This document shows positions 16,489 to 25,257 of a stretch of DNA of 64,000 nucleotides, piece by piece; position 1 is the first letter of the stretch; every line of letters begins with the position of its first letter. A program made the position numbers and the translations under genes. Source of the DNA: BAIKAL-G1 sp943369525 (GTDB taxonomy: Bacteria; Cyanobacteriota; Cyanobacteriia; PCC-6307; Cyanobiaceae); contig CALRNL020000013.1 in assembly GCA_943369525.1 (NCBI GenBank), forward strand, positions 1 through 64,000, given 5' to 3'. The notes under the pieces were generated by a model. The model saw nothing but the letters and a program-made list of their open reading frames with translations, made no database searches and was not told the origin of the DNA.

Positions 16489-17796
16489 ATGACTCCCCAG
16501 GGCCTGACCCCGGCGGCCGCTAGCGAGTTGCTCTGGCAACGGCTCGCTCCCGAGCGCTGGCCGGTCCCCCGGACGGCCCTGCCCGCCGCTGCCGCCCTGG
16601 TGGGCGGGGCCGTGCGCGATGGCCTGCTTAACCGGCTGGCGCAGCGGCCTGACCTGGACCTAGTGGTGGACACGGATGCCATCGGCCTCTGCCAGCGCCT
16701 GGCCCAGGACCATGGCGGTTGTGCGGTTGTGCTCGATCCGCAACGGGACATCGCCCGGCTGGTGGTGCGCGGCTGGAGCCTGGACCTGGCCCGCCGCTGC
16801 GGAGGCAGCCTGGCGGCCGATCTGGCCCGGCGGGACTACCGCATCAATGCCATCGCCCTGCCCCTAGGCCCGGGCGAGCCGCTGCTGGATCCCCTCGGCG
16901 GGATGGCCGACCTGCAGGCTCGCCAGTTGGTGGCCGTAGGCGAGGCCAACCTGCTCGACGATCCCCTGCGCCTGTTGCGCGGCATTCGCCTGGCCGCCCA
17001 GCTGGACTTCAGCCTGGAGCCGGGCACGTGGATTTGGATCCAGCGCCACCACCAACGCCTTGCCAGCGTGGCCGGCGAACGGGTGCTGGCGGAGCTCGAT
17101 AAGTTGGCCGAAGCCCCCCGGGGCCACCAGGGGCTGCAGCAAGCCTTGGCCGCGGGCCTGTTGCAGCCCTGGGGCGCGGACGACCAGGCCGCAGCGGCCC
17201 TGGAGCGGCTCAGCCCCGGGCAGGCCGATACCTGCGGCCTGACCCCCGATGAGCAGCATCAAGCCCTGCCCCTGGCCCGGCTGGCCCGCCTATTTGACGC
17301 CCGGGCCCTTGACGGTTTGCGGGCCAGCCGCAAGCTGCAACAGCGCTGCCAGCGGCTGCGGCAGTGGTGGCAGCGGCTGGAGTCTGGGGTTCCTGACCAG
17401 GAACCAGGCTCCGAGCGCCAGGCGCCTTGGAGCGGGGATCCAGGGCCCGCCATCGCCGCGCTCACGGAGCCGGAGCGACTGGCCCTGCAACGCCAGTTGG
17501 AGGACGAGCTGCCCGCCCTGCTCCTGGCCTGGCCTGCCCCCCTGGCCCGCACCTGGCTAGGGCGCTGGCGCAACCCCCAGGATCCCCTTTTCCATCCCAG
17601 GCCGCCCCTCGATGGCCGCAGCTTGCAGAGGGAGCTGGGCCTGGCCCCCTCCCGGCGCCTAGGTGAACTGCTCGACCAACTCACCCTGGAGCGGGCTTTT
17701 GGTCGCATCGGCGACCGCGAGCAGGCCCTGGCCTGGTGCCGCGAGGCGCTGCAGCAGGCAACCACACCTGGCAAAAGGGACCCTTGGCGTGATTAA
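16489..17796 (+). CDS. cca: tRNA nucleotidyltransferase (CCA-adding, poly(A)-polymerase family)
   Basis: A 435-residue class II nucleotidyltransferase. The head domain has LVGGAVRDGLL, the metal-binding DLDLVVDTDA and RRDYRINAIALPL; the flexible loop and neck follow with DPLRLLRGIRLAAQL. It adds or repairs CCA at tRNA 3-prime ends, needed because the tRNA gene here lacks encoded CCA. ATG at 16489 has CAGGAG about eight bases upstream. The C-terminal half has a variable Pro-rich insert near residue 300. In some cyanobacteria CCA and A addition are split between two enzymes, so single-function activity is possible. Confidence 0.9.
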   Translation: MTPQGLTPAAASELLWQRLAPERWPVPRTALPAAAALVGGAVRDGLLNRLAQRPDLDLVVDTDAIGLCQRLAQDHGGCAVVLDPQRDIARLVVRGWSLDLARRCGGSLAADLARRDYRINAIALPLGPGEPLLDPLGGMADLQARQLVAVGEANLLDDPLRLLRGIRLAAQLDFSLEPGTWIWIQRHHQRLASVAGERVLAELDKLAEAPRGHQGLQQALAAGLLQPWGADDQAAAALERLSPGQADTCGLTPDEQHQALPLARLARLFDARALDGLRASRKLQQRCQRLRQWWQRLESGVPDQEPGSERQAPWSGDPGPAIAALTEPERLALQRQLEDELPALLLAWPAPLARTWLGRWRNPQDPLFHPRPPLDGRSLQRELGLAPSRRLGELLDQLTLERAFGRIGDREQALAWCREALQQATTPGKRDPWRD

Positions 17797-17801
17797 CTTC
17801 T

Positions 17802-17838
17802 CAGGCACAGTCGTTGCTAACGACCTGAATCGTGCCTG
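17802..17838 (+). other. Nested hairpin between cca and rbp
   Basis: CAGGCAC at 17802-17808 pairs with GTGCCTG at 17832-17838, and inside lies a second hairpin GTCGTT-GCT-AACGAC (17810-17824). It begins six bases after the cca stop and lies about 180 bp upstream of the RRM gene. There is no U-tract, so it is not a plain terminator; it may stabilise the cca 3-prime end or be part of a long rbp leader. Confidence 0.55.
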
Positions 17839-18016
17839 TTAGGGCAAAGCTCTCGTTCTGAAGCCTCCGTTCCGGATCCTTCCAAACAGACGGTGATCCC
17901 CGGACATCAGGACAACGCAGAAACGGACAACGGCCCAAAGGTCGGGTCCCAGTTTTTCAGCGTCAGCTCGCAACCCCGACCTGCCCATCCCTCCATTTCC
18001 TTTCTCTCCCGATCCC

Positions 18017-18454
18017 ATGAGCGTTCGTCTTTACGTCGGCAACCTCCCCCAGAGCTTTGATGCCAAGGAGCTCGAAGCCCTTTTCTCCGCCGTCGGCGAA
18101 GGCGTGCGCTTCAAGGCCGTCCAGGATCGGGAGACCGGCGCTAGCCGCGGCTTCGGTTTCGCCAATGTGGAAGAGGAAGCCCTCGCCGACCAAGTGATCG
18201 AGCAGCTCAACGGCCGCGACTTTGGCGGCAACAACCTGCGCATCGAGCGCTCCGAGCGCCGCGACCCCCGCAGCGGTGGTGCCGGCAACGACCGCCGTCC
18301 TGGCGCTGGTCCCGCCACCTCCACCGTGGCCCGTAAGGCGATCAACAAAGTCGTCCACAGCGACACGGTTGTCGAAGGCGCCCCCGACCCCCGTTGGTCC
18401 GGCGAACTGGCCAAGCTCAAGGCCCTGCTGGCCGACCAGAAGGCCGCCGTCTGA
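18017..18454 (+). CDS. RRM-domain RNA-binding protein (cyanobacterial Rbp)
   Basis: A 145-residue protein with one RNA recognition motif (about residues 3-80). RNP2 is LYVGNL and RNP1 is RGFGFANV. A Gly/Arg-containing linker (RRDPRSGGAGNDRRPGAG) follows, and then a C-terminal helical segment. Cyanobacterial Rbp proteins of this type are often cold-induced and have been linked to mRNA localisation at the thylakoid. The 220-bp upstream region with a hairpin and the pyrimidine-rich TTTCCTTTCTCTCCC stretch before the ATG fits a long regulated leader. Confidence 0.92.
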   Translation: MSVRLYVGNLPQSFDAKELEALFSAVGEGVRFKAVQDRETGASRGFGFANVEEEALADQVIEQLNGRDFGGNNLRIERSERRDPRSGGAGNDRRPGAGPATSTVARKAINKVVHSDTVVEGAPDPRWSGELAKLKALLADQKAAV

Positions 18455-18471
18455 GCCAACCTGGGCCCATC

Positions 18472-19482
18472 TTGATCCCCCAGGCCCCCGTGGTGGTCAA
18501 CAAGCTCTGGACCTGGCGGGGCCACCAGATCAGCTACTGCTGCGTCGACTGGGGCGGCCCTATCCGCCCCACCGGTCCCTCCCCTTCAGATGGCGCCCAA
18601 GCGGACGCCCCGACGACCGGTTCCCCTCCCGGGGGGGCCGTCCTTTTGATCCATGGCTTCGGGGCCTCCAAGGGCCACTGGCGCCACAACCTGCCGGCCC
18701 TGGCGACCGTGAGCCGGGTTTACGCCATCGACCTGCTTGGCTTTGGGGCCAGCGCCAAGCCCCGCTCCCGCCTGGCCGATGAGCCCCAGGAGCAGGGCAC
18801 TGTGCCCTATGGCTTTGACCTCTGGGCAAATTTGGTGGTGGACTTTTATCACCAGGTGATCGCCCAGGACGCCCCTGGACTGCGGCTGCACCTGGTTGGC
18901 AATTCGATTGGTGGCGTGGTGGCCCTCAATGCCGCCCGGTTGTTGGCCGAGCAGGGCCAGTCCCCGGCCCAGGTGATCCTGATCGACTGCGCCCAGCGCA
19001 CCCTCGATCGCAAACGGCTGGCGGAACTGCCGCCGCTGCAGCGCTGGAGCCGGCCCCTGCTGATGGGCCTGGTGCGGCAGCGCTGGTTGATCGCCAGCCT
19101 ATTCAGCCTGCTGGCCCGCCCGGCCGTGGTGCGCCAGGTGCTGCACCAGGCCTACCCCAGCGGCGCCAACTGTGACGACGAGCTGGTGGAGATCCTGGTG
19201 GGACCGAGCCGGGACCCCGGCGCCAAGGAAAGTTTCCGTGGCTTCGTCAACCTCTTTGACGACCACCTGGCTCCAGGACTGCTGGCCCAACTCCCAGGCC
19301 CGGTGCGCCTGCTTTGGGGCGAGCAGGACCCCTGGGAGCGGGTGGCCGAGGCCCAACAATGGCAACGCAGCTTCCCGTGTATTCAGGAGCTGCGGGTCTT
19401 ACCGGGCCTGGGCCATTGCCCCCACGATGAAGCTCCCGAGCAGGTCAATCCGATCCTGATCGAGTGGCTGCAAAAGGTCTAA
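18472..19482 (+). CDS. Alpha/beta hydrolase
   Basis: A roughly 336-residue alpha/beta hydrolase. The oxyanion segment is LLIHGFGASKGHWRHN, the nucleophile elbow is LVGNSIGGVVALN, the acid lies in LLWGEQDPWE and the His in GLGHCPHDEAP. The first 50 residues include a low-complexity loop (PSDGAQADAPTTG). The start is uncertain: TTG at 18472, or GTG at 18490 or 18493, all after the rbp stop. Similar cyanobacterial proteins are annotated as pheophytinase-like or general esterases, but nothing here fixes the substrate. Confidence 0.82.
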   Translation: MIPQAPVVVNKLWTWRGHQISYCCVDWGGPIRPTGPSPSDGAQADAPTTGSPPGGAVLLIHGFGASKGHWRHNLPALATVSRVYAIDLLGFGASAKPRSRLADEPQEQGTVPYGFDLWANLVVDFYHQVIAQDAPGLRLHLVGNSIGGVVALNAARLLAEQGQSPAQVILIDCAQRTLDRKRLAELPPLQRWSRPLLMGLVRQRWLIASLFSLLARPAVVRQVLHQAYPSGANCDDELVEILVGPSRDPGAKESFRGFVNLFDDHLAPGLLAQLPGPVRLLWGEQDPWERVAEAQQWQRSFPCIQELRVLPGLGHCPHDEAPEQVNPILIEWLQKV

Positions 19483-19539
19483 AAGGCGATCCCCCAGCGC
19501 CGGGCAGCGCCCCACCCACCAACCAGCGGACGGCCCCAC

Positions 19540-20484
19540 CTAGCGGGCTTGGGAAATCACATAGGAAAAAGGAAGTTCCAGCAACTTGCCAAGCCGGGGC
19601 ACATAGGCCCGGTGATTGAACACGTCGTAGTTCAATTGCTCGATCACATCGAGGATGCCCCGGTAGAGCCTCAGGGAGGTCCACACCGGCCAGCGGGCAT
19701 CGGGGGCCAGCCAGCGCACCCCGGCCTCGGAGCGGGCAAACCAATAGCGGGCCCGCTCCAGCTGGAAGGCCATCAGGGCCCGCCAGTTGTCGTTGAGGGT
19801 GCCTGCGAGCAGCTCGGCCTCGGAATAATTAAACTGCTTCAAATCGTCCAAGGGCAGGTAGATGCGGCCCCGGCCCCGATCCTCACCAACATCGCGCAAA
19901 ATATTGGTGAGCTGGTTGGCAATGCCAAGGGCAACGGCCGCCTCAGACGTGTCGGGGCGCTCGCTCCAGGGGGCGGTGGTGTAGGCCGGATCCACCCCCA
20001 TTACCTCCTGGGTCATCAGGCCGACCGTGCCCGCCACCCGATAGCAATAGAGCTCCAATTCCGAAAAGCTGGCATAGCGATGTTGGAGCAGGTCCATGCG
20101 CTGGCCCTCGATCATGTCGAGGTAGGGCTGCAGGGGCTGGGGATAGCGCTCCAAGGTATCCACCATCACCCGATCCAGGCCATCACTGACATGGCCTTCA
20201 AACAGGCGGCGGGTGCGCCCTTCCCAGGCATCGAGGCGCTCGGACAATTCAGCCACCGGGCGCTGCTGGGCCTCCGGGCTATCCATCAGCTCATCGGTGC
20301 GGCGACACCAGACGTAGATGGCCCAGATCGCCCGGCGCTTGGCCGGGGGCATCAACAGGGTGCCCAGGTAGAAGGTTTTGGCCCACTGGGCCGTTTCTTG
20401 CCGGCAGGCCTCATAGGCCTGCTCCAGCCCGGACACCAGGCCGGCCGTTTCCCCTGTAGATCCTGCTGATGACGCCAGGGCCAC
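19540..20484 (-). CDS. crtB: Phytoene synthase
   Basis: A 314-residue prenyl-condensing enzyme making phytoene from two geranylgeranyl diphosphates. It has the two Asp-rich regions, WCRRTDELMDSPEA and NQLTNILRDVGEDRGRGRIY, and the TFYLGTLLMPPAKRRAIWAI N-terminal segment. The GTG at 20482-20484 is chosen because it follows the crtP stop by two bases; longer in-frame sequence lies inside crtP. The crtP-crtB order is standard in cyanobacteria and gives the first two steps of carotenoid synthesis. Confidence 0.96.
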   Translation of the reverse strand: MALASSAGSTGETAGLVSGLEQAYEACRQETAQWAKTFYLGTLLMPPAKRRAIWAIYVWCRRTDELMDSPEAQQRPVAELSERLDAWEGRTRRLFEGHVSDGLDRVMVDTLERYPQPLQPYLDMIEGQRMDLLQHRYASFSELELYCYRVAGTVGLMTQEVMGVDPAYTTAPWSERPDTSEAAVALGIANQLTNILRDVGEDRGRGRIYLPLDDLKQFNYSEAELLAGTLNDNWRALMAFQLERARYWFARSEAGVRWLAPDARWPVWTSLRLYRGILDVIEQLNYDVFNHRAYVPRLGKLLELPFSYVISQAR

Positions 20485-20486
20485 GG

Positions 20487-21917
20487 CTACACCGCCGCCA
20501 AATTGGCCGGACTGGCGCCCCCGTACTGGGCCGCCGGCTGGGCGGATGCGGAGAGGTTGATCGCCTCGGCGCACTGCTTACCGCTCAACACGGCCCCCTC
20601 CATCGAGGCGAGGTAGCGCTGCATCGTGAAGCAGCCGGCAAGAAAGAAATTGGGGATCGGCGAAGCCTGGTCGGGGCGCAGTTGCTGGCAACCGGGCACG
20701 GTCTTGTAGACCGATTGGGGCGTTTTGACAACCTTCGCCTTCAACAGTTGGGCCTGATCCTCTCCACTGAAATGCATCGGGAACAGGCGCTTGAGCTCCT
20801 CCATCGTGGCCGCCACGATCTCGGCATCGGGCCGGCCGATCCAATCCTTGGCGGGGGCGAAAACCAGCTCCAACATGGATTTATGGGGGTCTTCATATTC
20901 GCGGCAGGTATTGCTCATGTCGGCATAGACACTGAGCAAATCGGAGCGGCTAAAGAGCAGGTGATCGATCTCGGTGAGCTTGCGATCAAACCAGAGGTGA
21001 ATGTTGATCACCGGCACGCCAACCAGGCCATCGAGCTTGCTGAAATAGGGCATGGCTTTCCAGGGTTCCGGCAGCAGCAGCTTGAGCGGGTCCACGGGCA
21101 TGGCGCTCACATAGGCATCCGCCTGAATCTGCTGGGGCTCCTTGCCCTTAATGCCGCCAATGCGGAATCCAGCAACGCTGCCGTCAGCGGCGAGCTGGAT
21201 CTCCCGCAGGGGGCTATCCAGGTGGACTTCACCGCCATGGGCGCGCACATACTCCACAATCGGCATGCAGAGTCGCTCCGGCGGATTGCCATCTAAAAAG
21301 GCCATCTTCGAGCCATCGGTTTCCTGCAGGAACCGGTTCAGGGCCGTCAGCACAACGGTGCTGGAAATTTCTTCAGGATTGATAAAATTGAGGGCCTTGC
21401 TCATGGCCAGGAACACCTCATCGTTGACCCGCTCAGGGATGTTGTGCAGGGCCAGCCACTCACTCCAGGAATACTGATCGCAGTCCTCCACATAGCTCTG
21501 GCCCCTCAGGATCGCTGGCACCAGGCCGATGCCGAAGGCAATCTTCTCAGGCCAGGTGAGCATGTCGTTATTGCCCAGGATGGCGGCCAGGCCATTGAGC
21601 GGTGCGGGCAGGTCCGGGAAATCAAAACGGCTGTAGGTGCCGGGCACCTCCTTCTGATTGAAGATCATCGAGTGGGACTTCCACTGCAGCCGATCTTCAA
21701 TGTTCAGCTCGGCAAAGAGCTGGCGCATGTTGCGATAGGCGCCAAAAAAGATATGCAGGCCGGTTTCATACCAATCACCGTCCTCGTCCTGCCAGGCCGC
21801 CACCTTGCCGCCCAGCACGTCCCTGGCCTCGAACACGATCGGCACATGGCCGGCGTCGCAGAGGTATTTGGCGCAGGAGAGACCCGCCAGGCCTGCTCCA
21901 GCGATGGCGACGCGCAT
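20487..21917 (-). CDS. crtP: 15-cis-phytoene desaturase (plant-type)
   Basis: A 476-residue FAD enzyme that makes zeta-carotene from phytoene. The dinucleotide fold MRVAIAGAGLAGLSCAKYL starts at residue 1, followed by FEARDVLGGKVAAW and the conserved GLHIFFGAYRNM. The C-terminal FAD segment is FFLAGCFTMQRYLASMEGA. This is the plant/cyanobacterial CrtP (PDS) type, not bacterial CrtI. The ATG at 21917 immediately precedes the FAD motif. It is divergent from ndhM across about 257 bp and coupled to crtB. Confidence 0.97.
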   Translation of the reverse strand: MRVAIAGAGLAGLSCAKYLCDAGHVPIVFEARDVLGGKVAAWQDEDGDWYETGLHIFFGAYRNMRQLFAELNIEDRLQWKSHSMIFNQKEVPGTYSRFDFPDLPAPLNGLAAILGNNDMLTWPEKIAFGIGLVPAILRGQSYVEDCDQYSWSEWLALHNIPERVNDEVFLAMSKALNFINPEEISSTVVLTALNRFLQETDGSKMAFLDGNPPERLCMPIVEYVRAHGGEVHLDSPLREIQLAADGSVAGFRIGGIKGKEPQQIQADAYVSAMPVDPLKLLLPEPWKAMPYFSKLDGLVGVPVINIHLWFDRKLTEIDHLLFSRSDLLSVYADMSNTCREYEDPHKSMLELVFAPAKDWIGRPDAEIVAATMEELKRLFPMHFSGEDQAQLLKAKVVKTPQSVYKTVPGCQQLRPDQASPIPNFFLAGCFTMQRYLASMEGAVLSGKQCAEAINLSASAQPAAQYGGASPANLAAV

Positions 21918-22174
21918 GACACAAGGAAAACCAGTGGCAACCATAGGGGGGCCCCAGGCTTGGCGTCAGGCATCCGGCCTCGCCAGCCCAGGGTGCTGGG
22001 CCATGCCCAGCGACCGCCCCAACAGGACCGCCCGCCGCCAAACCGCCTAAACCCCAGACGCTTCTGGGCCCGGACGACCAAAGCGATGGCCGGTTGCGCG
22101 CCCTGGGGGACCAAGCGGAAGCCAGGGTTCCTAAACTGGGTCCCAAGCCCACGATCGGGCGCTGTCCTGGGGCC

Positions 22175-22528
22175 ATGGCTGACATCCTGATCAAATCGAC
22201 GACCCGCCACATCCGGCTATTCACGGCCCGGTTGGAAGACGGCCAACTGGTGGCCGATGCCAGCCAGCTCACCATGGATGTGGACCCCGACAACGAATTC
22301 CTCTGGGATGCCCAGGTGCTGGAGAAGCTCCAACAGCGCTTCCGGGATTTGGTGGCCAACCACGCCGGCGCCGACCTCACCGACTACACCCTGCGCCGCA
22401 TCGGCTCCGACCTGGAAGGCACCGTGCGCCAGCTGCTGCAGGCCGGGGAGCTGCGCTACAACCCCGACGCCCGGGTGCTGAATTACTCCATGGGCCTGCC
22501 CCGCAGCCCGGACCAGGAGCAGGCATGA
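22175..22528 (+). CDS. ndhM: NDH-1 subunit M
   Basis: A 117-residue hydrophilic subunit specific to cyanobacterial and chloroplast NDH-1. It begins MADILIKSTTRHIRLFTA and contains DPDNEFLWDAQVLEKLQQRF and DYTLRRIGSDLEG. NdhM sits on the peripheral arm near NdhI/NdhK and helps ferredoxin-dependent plastoquinone reduction. The ATG at 22175 fits family length. Its stop overlaps the next gene start by four bases (ATGA). Confidence 0.95.
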   Translation: MADILIKSTTRHIRLFTARLEDGQLVADASQLTMDVDPDNEFLWDAQVLEKLQQRFRDLVANHAGADLTDYTLRRIGSDLEGTVRQLLQAGELRYNPDARVLNYSMGLPRSPDQEQA

Positions 22529-23214
22529 GCCGCTCCTACCGCAACGATCCACCGCCCACCCGGGGCGGCCGCCCCGCCGGCTACGGCCCTTCTCGCCAAG
22601 CCTATGGCTACGACGAACGGGATCCCTATGGCGAGCCGGGCCGGAACGGCCCGCGCCAGCCAGGCCGGAGCAGCAATGGCAACGGTGCTGGCGGTGGCCC
22701 AGGCGGACCGGGCGGGGAGGGCGGCCCCTTCCAATTCAATGTGGCCAGGATTGCGGTGCTAGCCGGGGTCCTGGTGCTGGGGATCGGGGTGGGCGTCACG
22801 ATTTCAAGTAACACCCAGGGAGACCAGGGCAACATCGCCAGCAGCCAGCAGCTCGATATGGCCGTGGCGGACCCGGAATTCTGCAAGCAGTGGGGGGCCA
22901 GTGCCTTCGTGATGGACCTGCAGATGTACACAACCATGAACCCGTCCACCAGCTTCGTGACCCAGCCGAAACTGCAGCCAGGCTGTGTGATTCGCCGCGA
23001 AAACTGGGCCGTGCTGCAGAAACAAGGGGCGATCACGGCCGAACAGATGCGCGAATGCAAACAACGCATGAATACCTTTGCCTACACGGGATCGGTCAAG
23101 GACAAACCCGAAGTGCGTTGCGTCTACCAATCCGACATCGTTGACAACAAATTCCAAACCAAGGGCGCTGCCGATGACACCGTTGGCATCACACCAGAGG
23201 CCGACAAGTTCTAA
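22525..23214 (+). CDS. DUF3172 membrane-anchored protein
   Basis: A 229-residue protein with three parts: a disordered Arg/Gly/Tyr-rich cytoplasmic region (1-70, with PGGPGGEGG), one transmembrane helix (about 75-95, IAVLAGVLVLGIGVGVTI) and a conserved DUF3172 domain with paired cysteines (EFCKQWG, QPGCVIRREN, RECKQRM, VRCVYQ). Cysteines in the domain would face the periplasm or lumen and could form disulfides. Function unknown. Translational coupling to ndhM is common in related genomes and may hint at a thylakoid role. Confidence 0.82.
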   Translation: MSRSYRNDPPPTRGGRPAGYGPSRQAYGYDERDPYGEPGRNGPRQPGRSSNGNGAGGGPGGPGGEGGPFQFNVARIAVLAGVLVLGIGVGVTISSNTQGDQGNIASSQQLDMAVADPEFCKQWGASAFVMDLQMYTTMNPSTSFVTQPKLQPGCVIRRENWAVLQKQGAITAEQMRECKQRMNTFAYTGSVKDKPEVRCVYQSDIVDNKFQTKGAADDTVGITPEADKF

Positions 23215-23353
23215 CTAACTTCAGGCCAACTGCGGTCAACAACCACCCGATCAACTCCTAGGGCTTTGGCCAATTGGTTTGGAGGCCTGGATTTGATTTT
23301 GGCGCTTCCTTTCAAACGATTCGTGTCAACCCATCCTGTTCAACGCCTCCCTT

Positions 23354-24316
23354 TCAGGCTAGGGATTGGGCTTGGGGCATGCGCAGGGGGCTGTCGGGGC
23401 TGGCGAACACGGGCAGCACTTCGCGGCGGAAGGCTTCGGCGGCGCGGGAGCAATAGCGGGCCGGATGGGTGATCAACTTGAGTTGGCGGCGCACCTGGAG
23501 GTCGGCCAGGATCGGCCGGTAGATCGTGCCGGCCGCCAACTCCCGCTCGATCGAGACCACCGGCAAGAAGGCGGCCCCCAGGCCACTTTGCACGGCGTTC
23601 TTGATGGCCTCAAAGGAATTGAGCTCCATTTCGATCTTGAGCCGGCCCACGTCGAGGCCCGATCGGGCAAGCAACTGGTCCACCATTTTGCGGGTGGTGG
23701 ACTGGGCATCGAGGCAAACAAAGCCGAGGCGGTAGAGGTCGTCCTTGCTGAGCTCGCCCAGGCGGGCCAGGGGATGTTTCACCGGCAGCACCAGGGCCAG
23801 TTCATCACTGGCGTAGGGCACCACCTGGAGCAGGTCGTTGAGGTCGGCGGGCAGCTCGCCACCAATGATCGCCAGATCCACCTGGCCATTGGCCACGCTC
23901 CAGCCCGTGCGGCGGGTGCTGTGCACCTGGAGTTGCACCGCCACATCGGGATACTTCTGGCGGAACAGGCCGATCATGCGCGGCATCAGGTAGGTGCCGG
24001 TGGTCTGGCTGGCGCCCACCACCAGGGAGCCTCCGCGCAGGTTATGGAGGTCGTCGAGGGCGCGGCAGGCCTCCTGGCACTGGCTGAGGATGCGGTCGCA
24101 GTAGCTCAGCAGCAGGTGGCCCGCTTCGGTGAGCTGGGCCTTGCGCCCGCCGCGATCGAAAAGGGAGACATCGAGCTGCTTCTCCAGGTTCTGGATCTGG
24201 AGGCTGACCGCAGGCTGGGTCACGTACAAGCTGTCGGCCGCCTTTTTGAAGCTGCCTTCACTGGCAATGGCCCGCAGAATGCGCAGCTGGTCGAGGGTGA
24301 ACGGCAGATCAGCCAT
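23354..24316 (-). CDS. rbcR: LysR-type regulator RbcR (Ycf30/NdhR group)
   Basis: A 320-residue LysR-type transcription factor. The helix-turn-helix (about 5-60) includes LDQLRILRAIASEGSFKKAA and YVTQPAVSLQIQNLEKQL; the effector-binding domain follows with GASQTTGTYLMPRMIGLF. These match RbcR/Ycf30, the regulator of carbon-fixation and CCM genes in cyanobacteria and red plastids. The ATG at 24314-24316 is the family start. It is divergent from the NnrU/Z-ISO gene and next to ndhF1-ndhD1, a locus layout typical for picocyanobacteria; it may regulate the NDH genes beside it. Confidence 0.92.
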   Translation of the reverse strand: MADLPFTLDQLRILRAIASEGSFKKAADSLYVTQPAVSLQIQNLEKQLDVSLFDRGGRKAQLTEAGHLLLSYCDRILSQCQEACRALDDLHNLRGGSLVVGASQTTGTYLMPRMIGLFRQKYPDVAVQLQVHSTRRTGWSVANGQVDLAIIGGELPADLNDLLQVVPYASDELALVLPVKHPLARLGELSKDDLYRLGFVCLDAQSTTRKMVDQLLARSGLDVGRLKIEMELNSFEAIKNAVQSGLGAAFLPVVSIERELAAGTIYRPILADLQVRRQLKLITHPARYCSRAAEAFRREVLPVFASPDSPLRMPQAQSLA

Positions 24317-24409
24317 GGAGTGGCCCGAAGGAGGCTCGCACCGGCAGGCGAAAGGCAACTCTAGGCGGGGATTCCCATTCGCCAGAATCTGACACTGCTT
24401 GTCATCACC

Positions 24410-25177
24410 ATGCCGCCTCTCGCCTGCGTTGCCCCCGCCACCCCGCCGGAAGCGCTGCACCACAGCAGCCTGGTGATGCTGGCCCTGCTGCTGGCGTTTG
24501 CCGTGATCCACAGCGGCGGGGCCGCCCTGCGCAGCTGGGGGGTGGAGCGCATCGGCGAACGGGCCTGGCGCCTGCTGTTCGCCGCCCTCAGCATCCCCTC
24601 CGCGGTGGTGGTGATCGGCTACTTCCTGGCCCACCGCTATGACGGCCTGCGGCTCTGGAACCTCCAAGACCAGCCCTGGATCGTCCCCCTGGTCTGGGCC
24701 GGCACCGCCATCAGCTTCCTATTTCTCTATCCAGCTACCTACAACCTCCTGGAAATTCCAGCGGTGCTCAAGCCCCAGGTGCGCCTCTATGCCACCGGGA
24801 TCATCCGCATCAGTCGCCACCCCCAGGCCGTGGGCCAGGTGCTCTGGTGCGCCACCCACCTGCTCTGGATCGGCAGCAGCTTCATGGTGGTTACCAGCCT
24901 TGGCCTGGTTGCCCACCACCTATTTGCCGTGTGGCATGGCGATCGGCGCCTGCGGCAGCGCTTTGGCGAAGCCTTCTTGGAGCTCCAAGCCCAGACCTCG
25001 GTGTGGCCCTTCCAGGCCGTGCTCGATGGCCGCCAAAAGCTGGTCTGGGCTGAGTTCCTAAGGCCGGCCCAGCTGGGCATCGCCATCGCCGTGGCGCTCT
25101 TCTGGTGGGCCCACCGCTTCATCGGCGTCGGCGCCCATGCCTTCCTGGCCAGTCCCCTGCAACGGCTGCTCGGCTGA
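24410..25177 (+). CDS. NnrU-family membrane protein, probable 15-cis-zeta-carotene isomerase
   Basis: A 255-residue polytopic membrane protein with about six hydrophobic segments. It strongly resembles plant Z-ISO as I recall it: FAVIHSGGAALRSWG, AHRYDGLRLW, ISFLFLYPATYNLLEI, ISRHPQAVGQVLWCATHLLW and HHLFAVWHGDRRL. Z-ISO is a heme b enzyme isomerising the 15-cis bond of zeta-carotene between the CrtP and CrtQ steps; conserved histidines here are H34, H137 and H150. crtP-crtB lie 2.5 kb away. The lower-resolution name would be NnrU family protein. ATG at 24410. Confidence 0.82.
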   Translation: MPPLACVAPATPPEALHHSSLVMLALLLAFAVIHSGGAALRSWGVERIGERAWRLLFAALSIPSAVVVIGYFLAHRYDGLRLWNLQDQPWIVPLVWAGTAISFLFLYPATYNLLEIPAVLKPQVRLYATGIIRISRHPQAVGQVLWCATHLLWIGSSFMVVTSLGLVAHHLFAVWHGDRRLRQRFGEAFLELQAQTSVWPFQAVLDGRQKLVWAEFLRPAQLGIAIAVALFWWAHRFIGVGAHAFLASPLQRLLG

Positions 25178-25257
25178 GGGAACCCACACCTCCTTGGGAA
25201 AGGGCAGGACAAGCCCAAGGTGCTGCCTAGAGTCGGACTGCTTGAAGCCTGTGCTGG

